A stretch of DNA of 64,000 nucleotides from Mytilinidion resinicola (Eukaryota > Ascomycota > Dothideomycetes > Mytilinidiales > Mytilinidiaceae): NCBI RefSeq assembly GCF_010093595.1, contig NW_022985452.1, positions 551,656 through 615,655 on the forward strand, given 5' to 3'. The first letter of the stretch is position 1. Each line of letters starts with the position of its first letter. Of the stretch, positions 21,233 to 34,422 are shown one piece after another. Under the pieces are notes generated by a model. That model saw only the letters and a program-made list of their open reading frames with translations. It did not search any database and was not told the DNA's origin. A program made the translations under genes and the position numbers.

Positions 21233-22162
21233 TATCTTTTTAGGTAAGTACCACCTTTCTGCATAGTATAAGGGCAATAATATACTACTAGACTAGGTTA
21301 TAGCAGTAAGCAATAATAGCTGGACAATAAATAAGCTTAGTATTACCTGGCTGCAGCATTTTAATAAGTATATAAAGGATCGCACTATAGGTATATATCG
21401 GCTGCTAATTATTAATAGCTATAAGAGCCACCGCTCGCTTGAATTTAAAGAGATTTATAAGGAGAATAATATTATTACTTTCTATATACTAGCGCATTTA
21501 TTGCACCTGCTGCAGCCGCTTAATATTAGCTGCTTTGCGCCGTTAAAAAAGGTATATAGGCGCTAAATTAAGGACTTAATATACTACTATATTAACTATA
21601 TTATAAAGCTAAAGTTCTTACTAGTATTTAAAGCAGCCTTCTATAACTTAATTATAAAGAGTAATATTTATACAGGCTTTTAAGGCGCAGGCCTTATACT
21701 GCTTAATCTAGAGGCAGTGCTTTTAAAGCTTAATATTCGGCTTTATACGCCGTCGCCTCCTGCTGTAGTAGAGGCTTAATAGGAATTAAAAACACTAAGC
21801 AACGCTTATAAGCTAGGCTTTTAATTAGCTTTAATTTATAATTATATTTAAAGGCATTAAAATAGCTTGCCTACAGCAATTTTTAATGCGCTTAGCAGCC
21901 TTTCTAAAGGTGCTGCAACAATAATATATTAAGCTACGCTACTGTATAATACAGTTGCCAGCCTTTAAAAGGCAAATAAAGCTGCTATAAAGTATAAGGC
22001 GCGTAAAAAGAAGTAGATCTAGAGAAAAGGAACTTTAATAATAGAAGCAGGCTCTTAAATAGCTGCTTAAAGACTTAATAAGAACGCCTAAAGCAAAAGG
22101 CAGCAAGGCGGGGCAGATTCTAGCGGGAGCGCGCGGCGCTGTAGACGCTGCGGCGAGCTAGG
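21233..22162 (+). mobile_element. Left part of a pogo/Fot1-like element, split by a Gypsy insertion
   Basis: The sequence aligns with 35166-36100 of the complete element at 34423-36265. It translates, across stops, to the DDE_1-type core: STINKLSITWLQHFN, a LLIINSYKSHRSLEF-like stretch and ILAHLLHLLQPLNISCF. It stops abruptly at 22162, where a 531-bp LTR begins, and resumes at 29833. The left end lies in the gap. TAA/TAG codons at Gln/Trp positions indicate RIP. Confidence 0.8.
22158..22162. repeat. Target-site duplication of the Gypsy element (left)
   Basis: CTAGG, repeated at 29833-29837 directly outside the 3' LTR. The corresponding uninterrupted site in the element at 34423 reads GTTAGGGTATAAT. 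Confidence 0.85.
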
Positions 22163-22693
22163 TATTACAACCCGTAATACGAACCACCCGAGCGTAGAGG
22201 CACTCGCGGAGATAAGAAAGCAGATAAGACTAATTACAGAGAACCAGGTCACGGGACCTAGAGGGTTATATAAGGGACGCATAGGGATCCTAGATTCCCC
22301 CACGGACTGCTGGTAGATAGGAATAATCTAAGAATAGAGATTACGGGATAGATTAGTATAATTTAGGGATAGATTAGGGTAATCTAAGGACTATTCGAGG
22401 ATTAGGGTAATCTAGGGACTATTTAAGGATTAGGGTAATCTAAGAACGGATTAGACTAAGCTATAGATTTCTTAGGACGGAGCTTTCGTATATAGAGACG
22501 CTTCTTTGCATAGATAGGAACCTTATATTTAACTTAAGACTTTAATATTACCTATTAGAAGTAACTACCCCGTTTTAGACCTTAATTAATTATTGCCTTA
22601 CCTTTTAAAAACTATTGCACCCTAATAACAACTTGCCTATACCCTGCTATAGTGTAAAACACTTAGAAGGTATAGAAGAAACAACCTGTTATA
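22163..22693 (+). repeat. 5' LTR (531 bp)
   Basis: Begins TATTACAACC where the 3' copy has TGTTACAACC, the TG start being RIP-altered. It ends CCTGTTATA. It contains TTATATAAGGGACG (about 22265), a likely TATA box. Confidence 0.92.
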
Positions 22694-22859
22694 CTTTAAA
22701 CACTGCTATATTAAAGGAGTTATATATAAACAATTAATTAAAATAGCCCTACTAACCCCTTTAGGTAGTATAACTGCTAGACTAACCCTAACTATAACTA
22801 AGGTAGCAACACGTATACAGGCGTTGCTTACACAAATATAAACACTAGAAGAAGCTAGT

Positions 22860-25800
22860 AATACTAAGGATAAGGAGATTATAGCCCTATAGGGAAATCT
22901 CTAGACTGTCTAAGAAGAGCTTACTACTACTAAAATAGTTAGCTATAGAGGCTATAAAATAAATAAGCCCGAAGAGTTTACTAGGGAAAGAGGAGCTTTA
23001 AGAGCGTTTATAACGCAGATAAGGCTATACCTGCGCATAAACCAAAGTAACCTTAAATTTAAATTGGATAAGGTCTGCATGGCAGCCACCTTCTTAAAAA
23101 AAAAAGCGTTTAACTAGTTTAACCTAATGCTTATAGACTAGCTCGGCAACGCCGACGCAGATAATCGGAAACTAGAAACTAATATTATGTTTAGCGACTA
23201 TAGATACTTTAAGTTAGCACTTTAGATAACCTTTAGAGACACCGATAAAGAACAGATAGTAGAACAAAAAATAGTAGTTCTAAAATAGAAGGGCTTAACC
23301 AGCTGCTATACTTTAGAATTTATATAAATCGCGTTTAAGCTATTATAAGGAGATAAAGCTCTATAAGTATAGTACTATAGAAGTCTTAAAGAAGATATTA
23401 AGAATAAAATTGCATAAGGCGAAAGGCCTCTAATACTCTATAAACTTAAGAAAATAGTAATATAAATTAACAGTTAATAATATAAGCGACAACTAGAACA
23501 GGCAGATAAGAGAGGACTTTATTCTTACGCCCAACTAGCTAGACCAAAGCTAAGAGTAACTAATCGCAACTACGGAGATTATATAGAGATTAATATTGTA
23601 AAACAACGTAATAACTAGAAGGGTAAACCAATTACTAATAAAGAGAGGTAAGAAAGAAAACGTAATAGTACGTGCCTATTATACGGAGAACAGGAACACT
23701 TTATAAACAAGTGCTCCAGGAACACCCGAATAGCAGCAGTTATAACAAAGCCGAATATAGACTGCCATAATTCTATGTTATAGACCGCGTGCTATAATAA
23801 TAACTGCTTTACTTATTAGTTAGATAAGTAGGTAATAGGGTACTATCTAATACAGAAGGTAAAGGGATATACTATTGCTATAATAAGAAACGAAGAGTAT
23901 AATAGCGACCCTATAGACAACTACTACGCCGATATAGAAGTTAAAAGTATAGAGATTAACTACCTGTTAGAGATAAATAAGGTGTTCCAGATAATTAAAC
24001 CGCAATTAGAACCCTAAACCGGCGTACCCGAGCTACTAGACAATAGTAAAGCTAAGTTACTAGATATAGAAGCATAGGTTAATAGAGTTATAGCCATGTA
24101 TAAACAAAGCGTAAGAGAAATTCTTACACGCCTTAATAAAAAATAAGAAGCGTAAGAGGCTGAAAACGCTATAGCGGGCGCAGAGCTAAAAGAACTAGCA
24201 AGTTACTAATTCCTAAGAGCTATAGGAAGAGTTACCGGACAACTTGTTAAAAAAGAAGGAGAAAAGATGGCCGCAGCCGCAGGAATAACAAAAACCACGC
24301 CAACCCTTAACGCGGAAACCCGCGTGAAACTGGACTTATTTAAAGGCTTAAGCCGTAATATCTAGATAAAATAGAATAACAAATTACCTGTTAAGGACAG
24401 TAAGAAATACTATAATAGTAACGAAGATCGCGAACTAGAAAACTAGTCTAGTAATAGAGAAATTAGCATTAGCCTAAAGTAAGAACTGCTAGAGCTATAT
24501 AGGAGGTAAACCGAGATCGAGATCTATAGAGCTTTACACCCTATTAGTAAAATAGGTGTCTATAATAAGGAAGATAAACGGCTGGATAGAAACCACCTAC
24601 TTTATAAACAGATATCTTAGGTATCTTATATTAAAAATAAATGCGATAAGCACGTAATATATAAGAAATATTAAGGATAGTACCTATATTAGACAAGATA
24701 TTATATTATTATGCAACTAGTACTATTTAAGGAAATAGAGCACTATATTATAGGTAAGAAAAACAAACTTATAGAAGTAGCTACTATAGTTGCAGACCCT
24801 TAGTACCTAATAGAATATAGGAAAGGCAAAAACTGGTAAATATACTATTAGGACTTATGCCTGGTACACTGCGAAACAAAATATATAAACTATTAGCTAT
24901 AAAAACAGCTAAAAAACAAGCAGGCGCTTAAGCAACAGGATAGCTAGAGCAGCTAAGAATAAGGTTCTACGGAGCAGCTAAAGATAAAGGAACGCAAACC
25001 GCAACTATTGCTACTCTAGTGGGAAAAGCCTATATTATAGAGAAAGAAAGGAACCCGGCAACGCAGCCCAACTCTATTCCTATTTAGAACCACAGACACG
25101 TAATCCTATTAGTTAAGATTAGTAGGAACCTAGTAAGAGCACTGCTAGACAGTAGCGCGCAAGGAAATTTTATATCCTATAACTTTATTAGAAGAAACCG
25201 GATCCCTTAGCGATAGAAAAACAGACCCTATAGACTATATATAGTGGATAGCACACCCGTGTAATACGGCAACGGACAGGTAACTATAGAAACTCGACCA
25301 GGCGTTATACAGATTAAAGAATACAGAGAAACTATTAGTATAGATATAACCGACACGGCAAGATATAATATAATTTTAGGTATGCTATAGCTAAGGCAGT
25401 ATAACCCCTAAGTCGATTAGAAGTCTAGTAAAGTAAGGATTTAATTGGAAAGCGGACTAAAGGGCACCCCGCGCTAGGATAAGCCTAAGCAAAAACAAGA
25501 TATTAATATAGATACCTTAAAAGGCAAAAAGGCCTAAAAAGAAAATAGGGCAGCGAGCTAACAGTGGCCTAGACCCCTAAGCAGCCGGCAGCTAGCCGAG
25601 GCAGCAAAAGCACTAGTTATGCTAGAAGAATATAATAAATTTAAAGGAATTTTTATAGAAAAGGTTTAGAATATATTACTAAAGCACTAACCTTAGAATT
25701 ACTATATTCCCCTAGTACTAGGCAAATAACCGCAGTTTGGACCAATCTACTTACTAGCCTAGAGCGAGCTAAAAGTGCTGGAAAAATACCTGGAAAAGAA

Positions 25801-28530
25801 CTTAAAGCAAGGATTTATTAGACTATTAGAATTGCCCGCAGGTTACCCCGTAATATTTATTCCAAAACTAAATAGCAAGCTACGCCTTTATATAGACTAT
25901 AGACAACTAAATAAGATTATAATTAAAAACCGCTATTTATTACCTTTAATTTCCGAACTTAAAGACTAACTATATAAGGCTAAGTACTTTATAAAGATAG
26001 ACCTACGCAAAGGGTACTATTTAATTAGGATAAGAGAAGGAGAAGAGTAGAAGATAGCTTTTAGAACTTAATACGGACACTTTAAGTATATAGTAATGCT
26101 ATTCGGGCTTACTAACGCGCTAGTAATATTCTAGGCAGTAGTTAACTTAGCGTTAAGAGGCTACCTAGATTGGTTTGCAGTGGCATACCTTAATAATATC
26201 CTTGTGTACTTAGAAACACTAAGTAAATATAAAATACACGTGTAAAAGGTACTTAAAAAACTTAAAGAATATAACCTTGCAGTAAACCTAGACAAGTGCA
26301 AGTTCTATAGGTAGAAAGTCGGATTCCTAGGATGCGTTATTAGTCCAGGACAGATTAAGATAGAAGAAGGCAAGGTGTCCTCTATTTAAGAATAGCTAGA
26401 ACCTGTAAATTTAAAGGAACTATAGTTGTTCCTAGAGTTAGCTAATTACTATAGGCAGTTTATTAAGGGCTACTCGAAAATTACAGAGCTACTAATAGGA
26501 CTTACCAGAAAGGATATTAAGTATAGATAGACCCTAAAAGCGTAGAGCGTATTTAATAAACTAAAAGCGCGGTTTGCTTTAAAACTAGTGTTAGCAATCT
26601 TTAATCTATAGAAACCAGTTACTATTAAAAGCAATACGTTGGATAAAGTATTAGGAGCGATACTTAACTAACTAGATAAATAAGGGAAGTTATATCCTAT
26701 AGCGTTTTACTTACGGAAGCTAAGCCTAGCTAAGCTAAACTATAATATCTATAATAAGGAACTGCTAGCTATAGTAGAAGCATTTAGTTAGTGGAGAGTT
26801 TACCTTAAAGAAGCAGTATATATAATACAGGTGTATATAGACTATAAAAATCTAATATACTTTACTATAACTAAGGAGTTAAATAGAAGATAAGTAAAAT
26901 AGTTAGAAAAACTAGGAACCTTTAATTTCAGGATTATATACTAAAGGGGATCTGAAAACGCTTATATAGACGCACTTAGCAGAAGGCCGGACTATATAGA
27001 AGGAGCCGAGAAAGCTAGGCAATCTATACTCCGGGAAAGAAGCCCAGGAACCCTTAAATTTAACTATATATAAGCAGCAGCTGCTTATAGGTCCGAGGAC
27101 AATAAATAGTATAAATAAATTAAGGCAGCATAGAAGGTAGATTAAAAAAGCCGGGATTTAGCAGGTTATAACTGGCAAAGTTTGCGTCCAGAACCTATAA
27201 ACCAAAAACGCGGAGAAATCTAGGACGGTATTATTACCTTACAGGATAAGATATTTGTGCCCAGAACTTTATAAGAAGAGCTTGTTAAGGAATTCTATAA
27301 TACACCAGTGCACGGGCACTAGGAAGTGGAAAAAACACGGGAAAGAATTGCAAGGACATTCTATTTCCCCGGACTTCGGAAACTAACGGAGAAAATTATA
27401 TACAGATGCAAATGCGCAAAGAATAAGTTAGTACAACACGCACTATATAGGCTAATAAAGAGCCCCTCTATACTAGAAAGGGCATAGAAATCTATTATAT
27501 AGGACTTTATAGTTAAGCTACTATAGTCTATTAAACCTATAATAGGTATAAAGTATAACGCAATATTAGTAGTTACAGACAGACTAACTAAATATACATA
27601 CTTTATCCCTTACTAAAAAGTATTAACGGCAGAAGATCTGGCCTATGCTTTTTTAAAGTACGTTGTTAGCAACCACAGGCTACCCTAGGAGATAATTTCA
27701 GACTAAGACAAGCTCTTTATATTAAAATTCTAGTAGACCCTTACCGCATAACTAGGGACAAAGCATAAGCTTTCCACAGCGTTTCACCCTTAAACGGACA
27801 GGTAAACGGAAAGGCTTAATTAGACTTTAGAACAGTACCTATAATGCTATATTAATTATAGGCAGGATAATTAGGTATTGCTACTACTAATAGCCTAATT
27901 CGCCTACAACAGTGCATCCACGGAATTAATAAAGGTATCGCCCTTCTTTACAAACTATAGTTTTAATCTAGAGGCGTATTAAAAACCCCAACTTAATAGT
28001 ATAAGGGCCTAGAGGGCACTGCTATTAGTTAAAAATATTAAAGAGCTACAGAGGCAGCTCTTAATAGATATCTAATTCCTAACGCTAAGGTTAGCAAGAT
28101 ATTACAACTAACACCGGAGTATTGCGCCAACCTTTAAAAGGGGAGATAGAGTCTATCTACTCCGCAAAAATATTAAAATAAAACAACTAAGTATAAAGTT
28201 AGACTATATTAAGATTGGACTATTCGAAATATAGGACATTATTAGCCCAGTAAACTATAAGCTTAGGCTACCCTATAGGATAAAAATACACCCGGTCTTC
28301 TATATATTGCTACTAGAACCCGCACTACTAAACGCCAAGCTAGAAAATAATATAGAGGTCGACAACAATAACAAATATAAGGTCGAGCAAATCCTAGATT
28401 CCCGGCAAAATAGTTAGCAAAAGGAGTACCTAATTAAGTAGAAAGGATACAGCACCTCTAAGAACATATAGGAACCGGTTAAAAGTTTAGCAAACTGTTA
28501 GGAACTCCTGCAGTAGTTTTACCGCTAGAA
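22860..28530 (+). pseudogene. gag-pol of the chromovirus, many stops
   Basis: Landmarks run left to right. A capsid-like region (FTRERGALRAFITQIRLYL) lies near 22980. The zinc knuckle at 23673-23714 reads CLLYGEQEHFINKC, with the second Cys lost to Tyr. The protease site LLDSSAQGNF is at 25142-25171. The reverse transcriptase has an open stretch at 25775-25969 (PVIFIPKLNSKLRLYIDYRQ) and a catalytic box reading YLNN instead of YLDD at 26186-26197. RNase H (YPIAFYLRKLSLAKLNYNIY) is near 26700. The integrase His/Cys finger (27290-27425) is followed by its core, with TDRLTKY and FISDQDKLF-like segments. A KIGLFEIQD GPY/F-like module lies near 28210 and the chromodomain at 28373-28525 (YKVEQILDSRQN...YLIKQKGYS). 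The changed Asp codons in the catalytic box alone would inactivate it. Chromodomains direct such integrases to methylated-histone chromatin. Confidence 0.9.
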
Positions 28531-28623
28531 TCCGGAACAGCCTAGAACAATAGTAATATCGCGCTATCTAACTAGGAAGGATTAAAGGAACCCGGAGAAG
28601 GAATGCTACTGCTATATAATTAG

Positions 28624-28985
28624 AATGCATAGTAATAGAACAGACGGCTGGCAGTGCCCAGCACACCCAGGAAGAAAAGAGAATACCCGGCAGCCCCCGA
28701 GGCAGAAGGCAGGCCTTCCTGCTCGGCATGCTCTTGTTTTCTCTGCTTAACCTCTTTCTAATCCTTCTTTTCCATTTCTTCCAGGGTGGAGAAACCCCTG
28801 CGAAGCATGTTAGAGCGACGCTGCTCTAGGAGCTTGCGCTGCTTGCGCAACCGATAGTGTTTAGTATAGGCAGCCTCCTCCTCTTGCTCTAATTAAGCTA
28901 TAGTGGTATCTAGCTTATAAACTACAGAATGTTAGCAGAGAACAGGAACACGCGGTAATGGACTGCACCAATATATAAGCGGCTT
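28624..28985 (-). pseudogene. Antisense ORF in the 3' region of the chromovirus
   Basis: Between the chromodomain and the 3' LTR, the minus strand holds a frame with only a few RIP-type stops. It reads LEQEEEAAYTKHYRLRKQRK, LLEQRRSNMLRRGFSTLEEM, EKKD(stop)KEVKQRKQEHAEQE, and a C-terminal part ending near 28624. It is highly charged, helical and probably coiled-coil, with a Met-Leu-Arg-Arg-Gly segment. Similar short antisense proteins are, to my recollection, predicted from the same place in other fungal Gypsy elements; this was not checked. Its GC content (about 28690-28880) is higher than that of the flanking pol. Function unknown; it might bind nucleic acid or dampen element expression. Confidence 0.6.
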
Positions 28986-29301
28986 TGTTAATGCTAAAAA
29001 TATTACACACCCTACCAACCTTTATATATTCCCCGCACTAAGTATTACCCTCTAACACCTTATAAACCAGGCCTTTTTTATAATAGTAAGAATAAAAAGG
29101 CATTTTAATTCCAAACCTTGCAGAGCGATTAAACAGAAGGGTATATTGCAAGAACTTACTAGACTTTAGAACTTTGGGCATTATAAAGGAAGAAACAGGA
29201 CAGCATAATAGCGGCCCAGCAGATAGGGCATCGCCAGCTATTTATCCGAGACCCCACTATAGAATTACTTTCGGGCCGAAAGCCTTAGAAGGGGGAGCGA
29301 G

Positions 29302-29832
29302 TGTTACAACCTGTAATATAAACCACCCGAGCGCAGAGGCACTTACGGAGATAAGAAAGCAGATAAAACTAATTATAGAGAACTAGGTTACGGGACCTAG
29401 AGGGTTATATAAGGGACGCATAGGGATCCTAGATTCCCCTACGGACTGCTAGTAGATAGGAACAATCTAAGGATAGAGATTATAGGATGGATTAGCACGA
29501 TTTAGGGATAGATTAGGGTAATCTAAGGACTATTCAAGGATTAGGGTGATCTAGGGACTATTTAAGGATTAGGGTAATCTAAAAACAGATTAGACTAAGC
29601 TATAGATTTTTTAGGACGGAGCTTTTATATATAGAGACGCTCCTTTGCATAGATAGGAACCTTATATTCAACTTAAGACTTTAATATTACCTATTGGAAG
29701 TAACCACCCCGTCTTAGACCTTAATTAATTATTGCCTTACCTTTTAAAGACTATTGCACCCCGACAACAACTTGCCTATACCCTGCTGTAGTGTAAAACA
29801 CTTGGAAGGTATAGAAGAGACGACCCGTTATA
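29302..29832 (+). repeat. 3' LTR (531 bp)
   Basis: Same length as the 5' LTR. It starts TGTTACAACC after the purine tract and ends CCCGTTATA before CTAGG. Differences from the 5' copy in the parts I compared are transitions. Confidence 0.92.
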
Positions 29833-30004
29833 CTAGGGCATAATATTCGTACGTGCAAAAATAATATAGAGGTTGCTGCAGATTAGGCTATAAGTTATAT
29901 ATAGTTAATATCTATTAGCGTTGTAGAGCAATTAACGTTTAAGGCCGGTTTTTATAATAAAGTAGACGGCTTGCTTAGGTAGACGGCTCGCTTGTGGAAT
30001 ACGT
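29833..30004 (+). mobile_element. Right end of the split pogo/Fot1-like element
   Basis: After the CTAGG duplication the sequence follows 36090-36265 of the other element and ends with the same inverted terminus (GGCTCGCTTGTGGAATACGT), followed by TA at 30005-30006. Together with 21233-22162 it forms one interrupted element. Confidence 0.85.
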
Positions 30005-30006
30005 TA

Positions 30007-32307
30007 CTTATTTATAAAAAAAGGATAGAGTTTTATTATTTTAGGTAGGCCGCTAATTAGGCTATAGATTTTTCCCCGCTAAAATAGCTTAATTAGTTAT
30101 ATAACACCCCTAGCTATATATTTTTTTTTATATACGCTATTATACTAATATATATATATTAGCCGGGATAAATAATACTAATATAGAATTAAAGTATAAC
30201 AGGGTCTAACTAAAATATAGCGCTACTATCTGTTTCGTAAATATATCTATAATTAATAGCCTTCTTGCTATATAGAAAAAGTTAACTATATAAAGGGAAT
30301 AACTTAATCTTATATATAATTTAAATATCTAATATAATAAGGTGCTTTTAAGGGCTTTTTGCGTAAATCTCCTTCTAATAAAACTAATAAGGCTAAGCGT
30401 AATAGTAGTGCTGCTATAGAATAGAACGGCGTGTAAGTTGCTTAAAGAATTATATACTTTCTATTTTTTTTTAGTTCTATACTTTCCTAGTAAGCCTCCG
30501 GTACAGGCACTGTTTTAACCGGATCTAACGCGATTACTATAACTATTTCTTTAAGTTTTCCTATCTAATTTATCTGCTTTTAATAGCTTATAGCCCTGGC
30601 TATAATATTACCGCTTTAGCTATTAGATAATATTATAGAAGGCCTTTTTAATATTTACGCAGTTTTTAGCGAAAGCCTTTATAAAGTTATATTCTAGCTT
30701 ATAAGTAAGTACGCTGCCTTTCTATATTAAGACTTCGCGTTTTAATACCCTATTATACTTATTACCTACTAGTATAACTAGTGCTAGGCTAAAAGTAGAG
30801 CTATTTAATAATGCCCTTAACAGTAAGCCGGGGTATATTAGTAATTTAGATAGCGGTAATTCCTTAACCCGCTAAATTTAGTAGTGAAATTTCTAAATAT
30901 ATATAAAGAATAACTAAGAAAAGATGCTATAGACTAGTATAAAGCCTTTACCGTTCTATATCTACTAGTTTCCCAGCGCAATATATTCTTCTTAGCCTGC
31001 TATATTAAGTACTTCTAATATATATAACTAGGAATTAATCTATACTTACTTATAGTATAAGTTCTTAATAGTTAGATTATATATTTTAATAAAGTAGTTT
31101 AGGGTTAGCTAGAAATACAGTTAGCGGTTGGTATTTAGCAGGTATAGAGGGAACCCACCTAAATAGTTAAAGCTGTCTTTTTAATACTACTATTCCTAAG
31201 CACTATAAGCTTATATAAAGTTATTTTCCCCGCTATAATAGAGGGGTGTTTATCTAGAAACTGCTAAGCTACTTTTAAGTTATAGGAAAAATACGAACTA
31301 GAGGTTTAGAATAGGCGTAGAATAATTAAAGTTGTTATAACTAAAGGCAAATATATATTCTTAAGTATTATTAGGCGTAATTATATTAGTCTTTTCTATA
31401 CTATCCTATAGTACACGCGTTTCTAAGGGTTTAAAGTAGCGAAGGATTTTTTAAGCCTAAGTAGAAGGTATTATATTTAATAGGCTATAGTAGGGTATTA
31501 GACTAAATAAAATAAAATAAAATAAGATTAGTTTATAACCCTATAAAGCGGGCTATATTAGCCTAGAATAGTTTAGGCATAAATATATTAGGGCGGGTAA
31601 GCAGCTACCTAAAAATAGTAGCCCTCTATTACTTTTATAAGATCTAGCTAGTAAGCCTTAAAAAAAGTAGAGATATAAAAGAAGGCAAATTTGCGCAAAG
31701 TATATTTAAAGCCCTATCTAAAGTTTTAGAGTTAAACTACTTCTATCTAAAGTTCTAGGGCTAAACTATTCCTATTTAAAGTTTTAGGGTTAAACTATTC
31801 CTATCTAGAATTTTAGTATTAAACTACTTCTATCTAAAGTTCTAAGGTTAAACTAATTTATATCTAAAGTTTAGAGCTATATAAACCTTACCCTTTTATT
31901 AAAAGCTACTAATTATAGATAAGCTATTGGATATAATTAGTAAAGGCCTTTTTTAAACACTCTACTATAATTCTAAACTCCTAATATAGCTAAAATCTAA
32001 GGTATTTAGTTTTATAGCTTAAATAGAGTTATAACTAAGCCTTTAATAAACACTTTAGATATTATACAGTAATAAAATACTACTAACTACACGCCTATTT
32101 AATAATCTTAAGGTATTATTAGATTAAAATAGAAATAAAAATATATAATAGCAGGAGTTGCAGAAACTAAGTAAAAATAACCTTATTTTCTATCTGCTTT
32201 TATTTCCCTAACTATATAATAAGTAAGTCGACAAAATTTACTAGATTATAAATTTTACCTATTACTATTTAAGCGCCTAGGAATTCTTAACAGACTTAAT
32301 AAATAAT
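30007..32307. other. AT-rich RIP-degraded sequence, unclassified
   Basis: Stops occur in all frames and no domain is recognisable on either strand. It includes (AAAAT)n at about 31507-31527 and the 29-bp repeat listed next. Confidence 0.5.
31720..31865. repeat. 29-bp tandem repeat, five copies
   Basis: The unit AAAGTTYTAGRGYTAAACTA plus nine bases repeats at 31720, 31749, 31778, 31807 and 31836. The differences among copies are mostly transitions. Confidence 0.8.
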
Positions 32308-34422
32308 AGATAAGCTTAATTACCACCCCTCTATTCTTTCTATAGCCCCCCCCTTTTCTCTTCCTAGCCCCCCTTTTTCTTTTCCTAGCCCTCCTCTTTT
32401 CTTTTCCTAGCCCCCCTTTTTTCTTTTTCTAGCCCCCCTCTTTTCTTTTTCTAGCCCCCCTTTTTCTTTTCCTAGCCCCCTCCTTTTCTTTTCCTAGCCC
32501 CCCCTCTATATTTAGCCTAGTTCCGGCCTATATAAATATTATTCTACTAATTAAACTTACTCGCTTACTTTTATATAAACTGCGTAAAATAAAAAGTATA
32601 TATTATAAAACGAAAAGGCTATATTATTAGCTATATTATCTGCTATATTATCTAGGCTAATAGAAGTCTATTTACTCTATCTACTAGCTACTAGCGGGCT
32701 ACTCTACTAGTAAAAAGCGCCTAAATAGCTACTATCTAATTACTAACTAAAAGAAACGCTAACTACACCTATATACTAAGGCCTTATAGCTATTACTTTA
32801 CTATAAGCAGCCTCTTTCTTAGGCGTGGATATAGGGGCATTTTTAGGGGCTAGTTAGCTATTAGGAACTAAGGAAATAAAGCCCTAAGTAGCTGTTAGAA
32901 TACCTACTTATCCGGCGGAGAAGTTTAGTGCTGTATTTATAAACTATACAGGATTATTAAATATAATAATAGTCTGCTCGACTACTAGCGTGCCTATAGA
33001 AACACCTACTATAGTAATTTAGCTAGCCTATATTGCAATCTATATTAATTATATTAGTTTCTATTTATTTGTAATACTTTACTTTTATTATATATAAGTA
33101 GTAGTTTTATAAGTTTACTGGAGATGTAATATTCCTCTATATAATCCTAGTCCTCCACCACGCCGTTATACTTACTGCGCTACGCTTACTAGATTTTATT
33201 AAGCATTAATTTCGAATTAAGATTAATTACGTTAAGTTAAGTTAATAAATATAAATGCACGGCCACGGCCATAGCTACGGCTACTGCCACGGCTATAGCC
33301 TGCTACTGTTTAACAAGGTATAGCAGAGCCTGTTAGCCGGCCTTTACAACGCTGTATAATTACTAGAGCCTTAATAAAAAGGAAAGGATTTATAGAAAGG
33401 TCTACCTTATTTAGAATAGGACGATTAAACTACTAGTATTAATAAACATCCTTTAGTATAACTTTATACTTAGCTATTAATATAGCGTGCAGTTTTCGGT
33501 GTATTTCGTAATAGTATAGCATGCTATACGTCCCTCTTAATATTCTATTGTATATTAGATTAAAATTATTGTTCTTAGCCTTTTTAATCTACTTAGCGGT
33601 TAATTAAAGGCCCTGCTTAGTAACTTTTCTAATAACTTTACTAAATTCAGGCAGTTTTACTTTATGCTAAGGAGCTCTATATTATTAGCTAAGCTGGTCC
33701 TTTAGCTCTATACCTTAGCGGTGAATATATTAAGATAGTAGTATAACTATATTATATAAGTTACCTGTTAAGATCTAAAAATATAATTTAATACTGCTAT
33801 TTAAATCTTTAAGCTATAAGGCTATAGTATTACTAAAGTGCAGCAGAAGGCTAGTATAGTATATAGTAATCTTTTTTCTATATAGCTACTACTCTTTAGT
33901 AAGGTAATTAACTAGACTTTATTTATACGTATAATCTAATTTTATCTTATTCTAAGCGGCTATAAACTTATCCTTTACAAGTTTTACCAGGCAGAAGTTA
34001 AGCTTATTAATAAATTTCTTTTAATTTTTCTATATAGCCTTAATCTTAGCTATTATTAGATTTTAAAAGGTATATACTATATTCTATAAATCTATAGTAT
34101 TAGTTACTGCTTACTTATTATTCTTCTAGATAGCTATAGCCTTGCTAGTAATATTCTTCTACACGTGCTATTTGTATAAAAGTTAAGAAATAGTAGGAAA
34201 GAACTTAGCCAGCGCATTCTTAAGTGCTAGCTCTTTATCTATAATAAAAACGCCTGGCAAAACTCCTAAACGCTAGTATATAAAATAAAGCTTATATACT
34301 ATAAAAATATAGTCCCTCTCTTCTTCTTCTAAAAGGAAATAATAGCCTAGCTTATAGTTTCTACTTTAGTTAGTAACACCGTTAATATAGAAAAGCGGTA
34401 TCTTAAACTTATTTATTTTATA

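Larger units (their letters stand above)
22163..29832 (+). mobile_element. Ty3/Gypsy chromovirus, full length, RIP-inactivated
   Basis: Two 531-bp LTRs bound the element, with a CTAGG duplication outside them. A polypurine tract, AGAAGGGGGAGCGAG, directly precedes the 3' LTR. Domain order on the plus strand is gag with a zinc knuckle, protease, reverse transcriptase, RNase H, integrase with GPY/F-like module, and a C-terminal chromodomain: the order of fungal chromoviruses. It is 7,670 bp long. Every domain is interrupted by TAG/TAA and the LTRs differ by C/T and G/A changes. It sits within a pogo element, so it inserted later than that element. Confidence 0.92.

Noticed and set aside
20383..21277. 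Long open frames spanning the N-run on both strands
   Set aside because: They consist almost wholly of unknown bases and carry no information.
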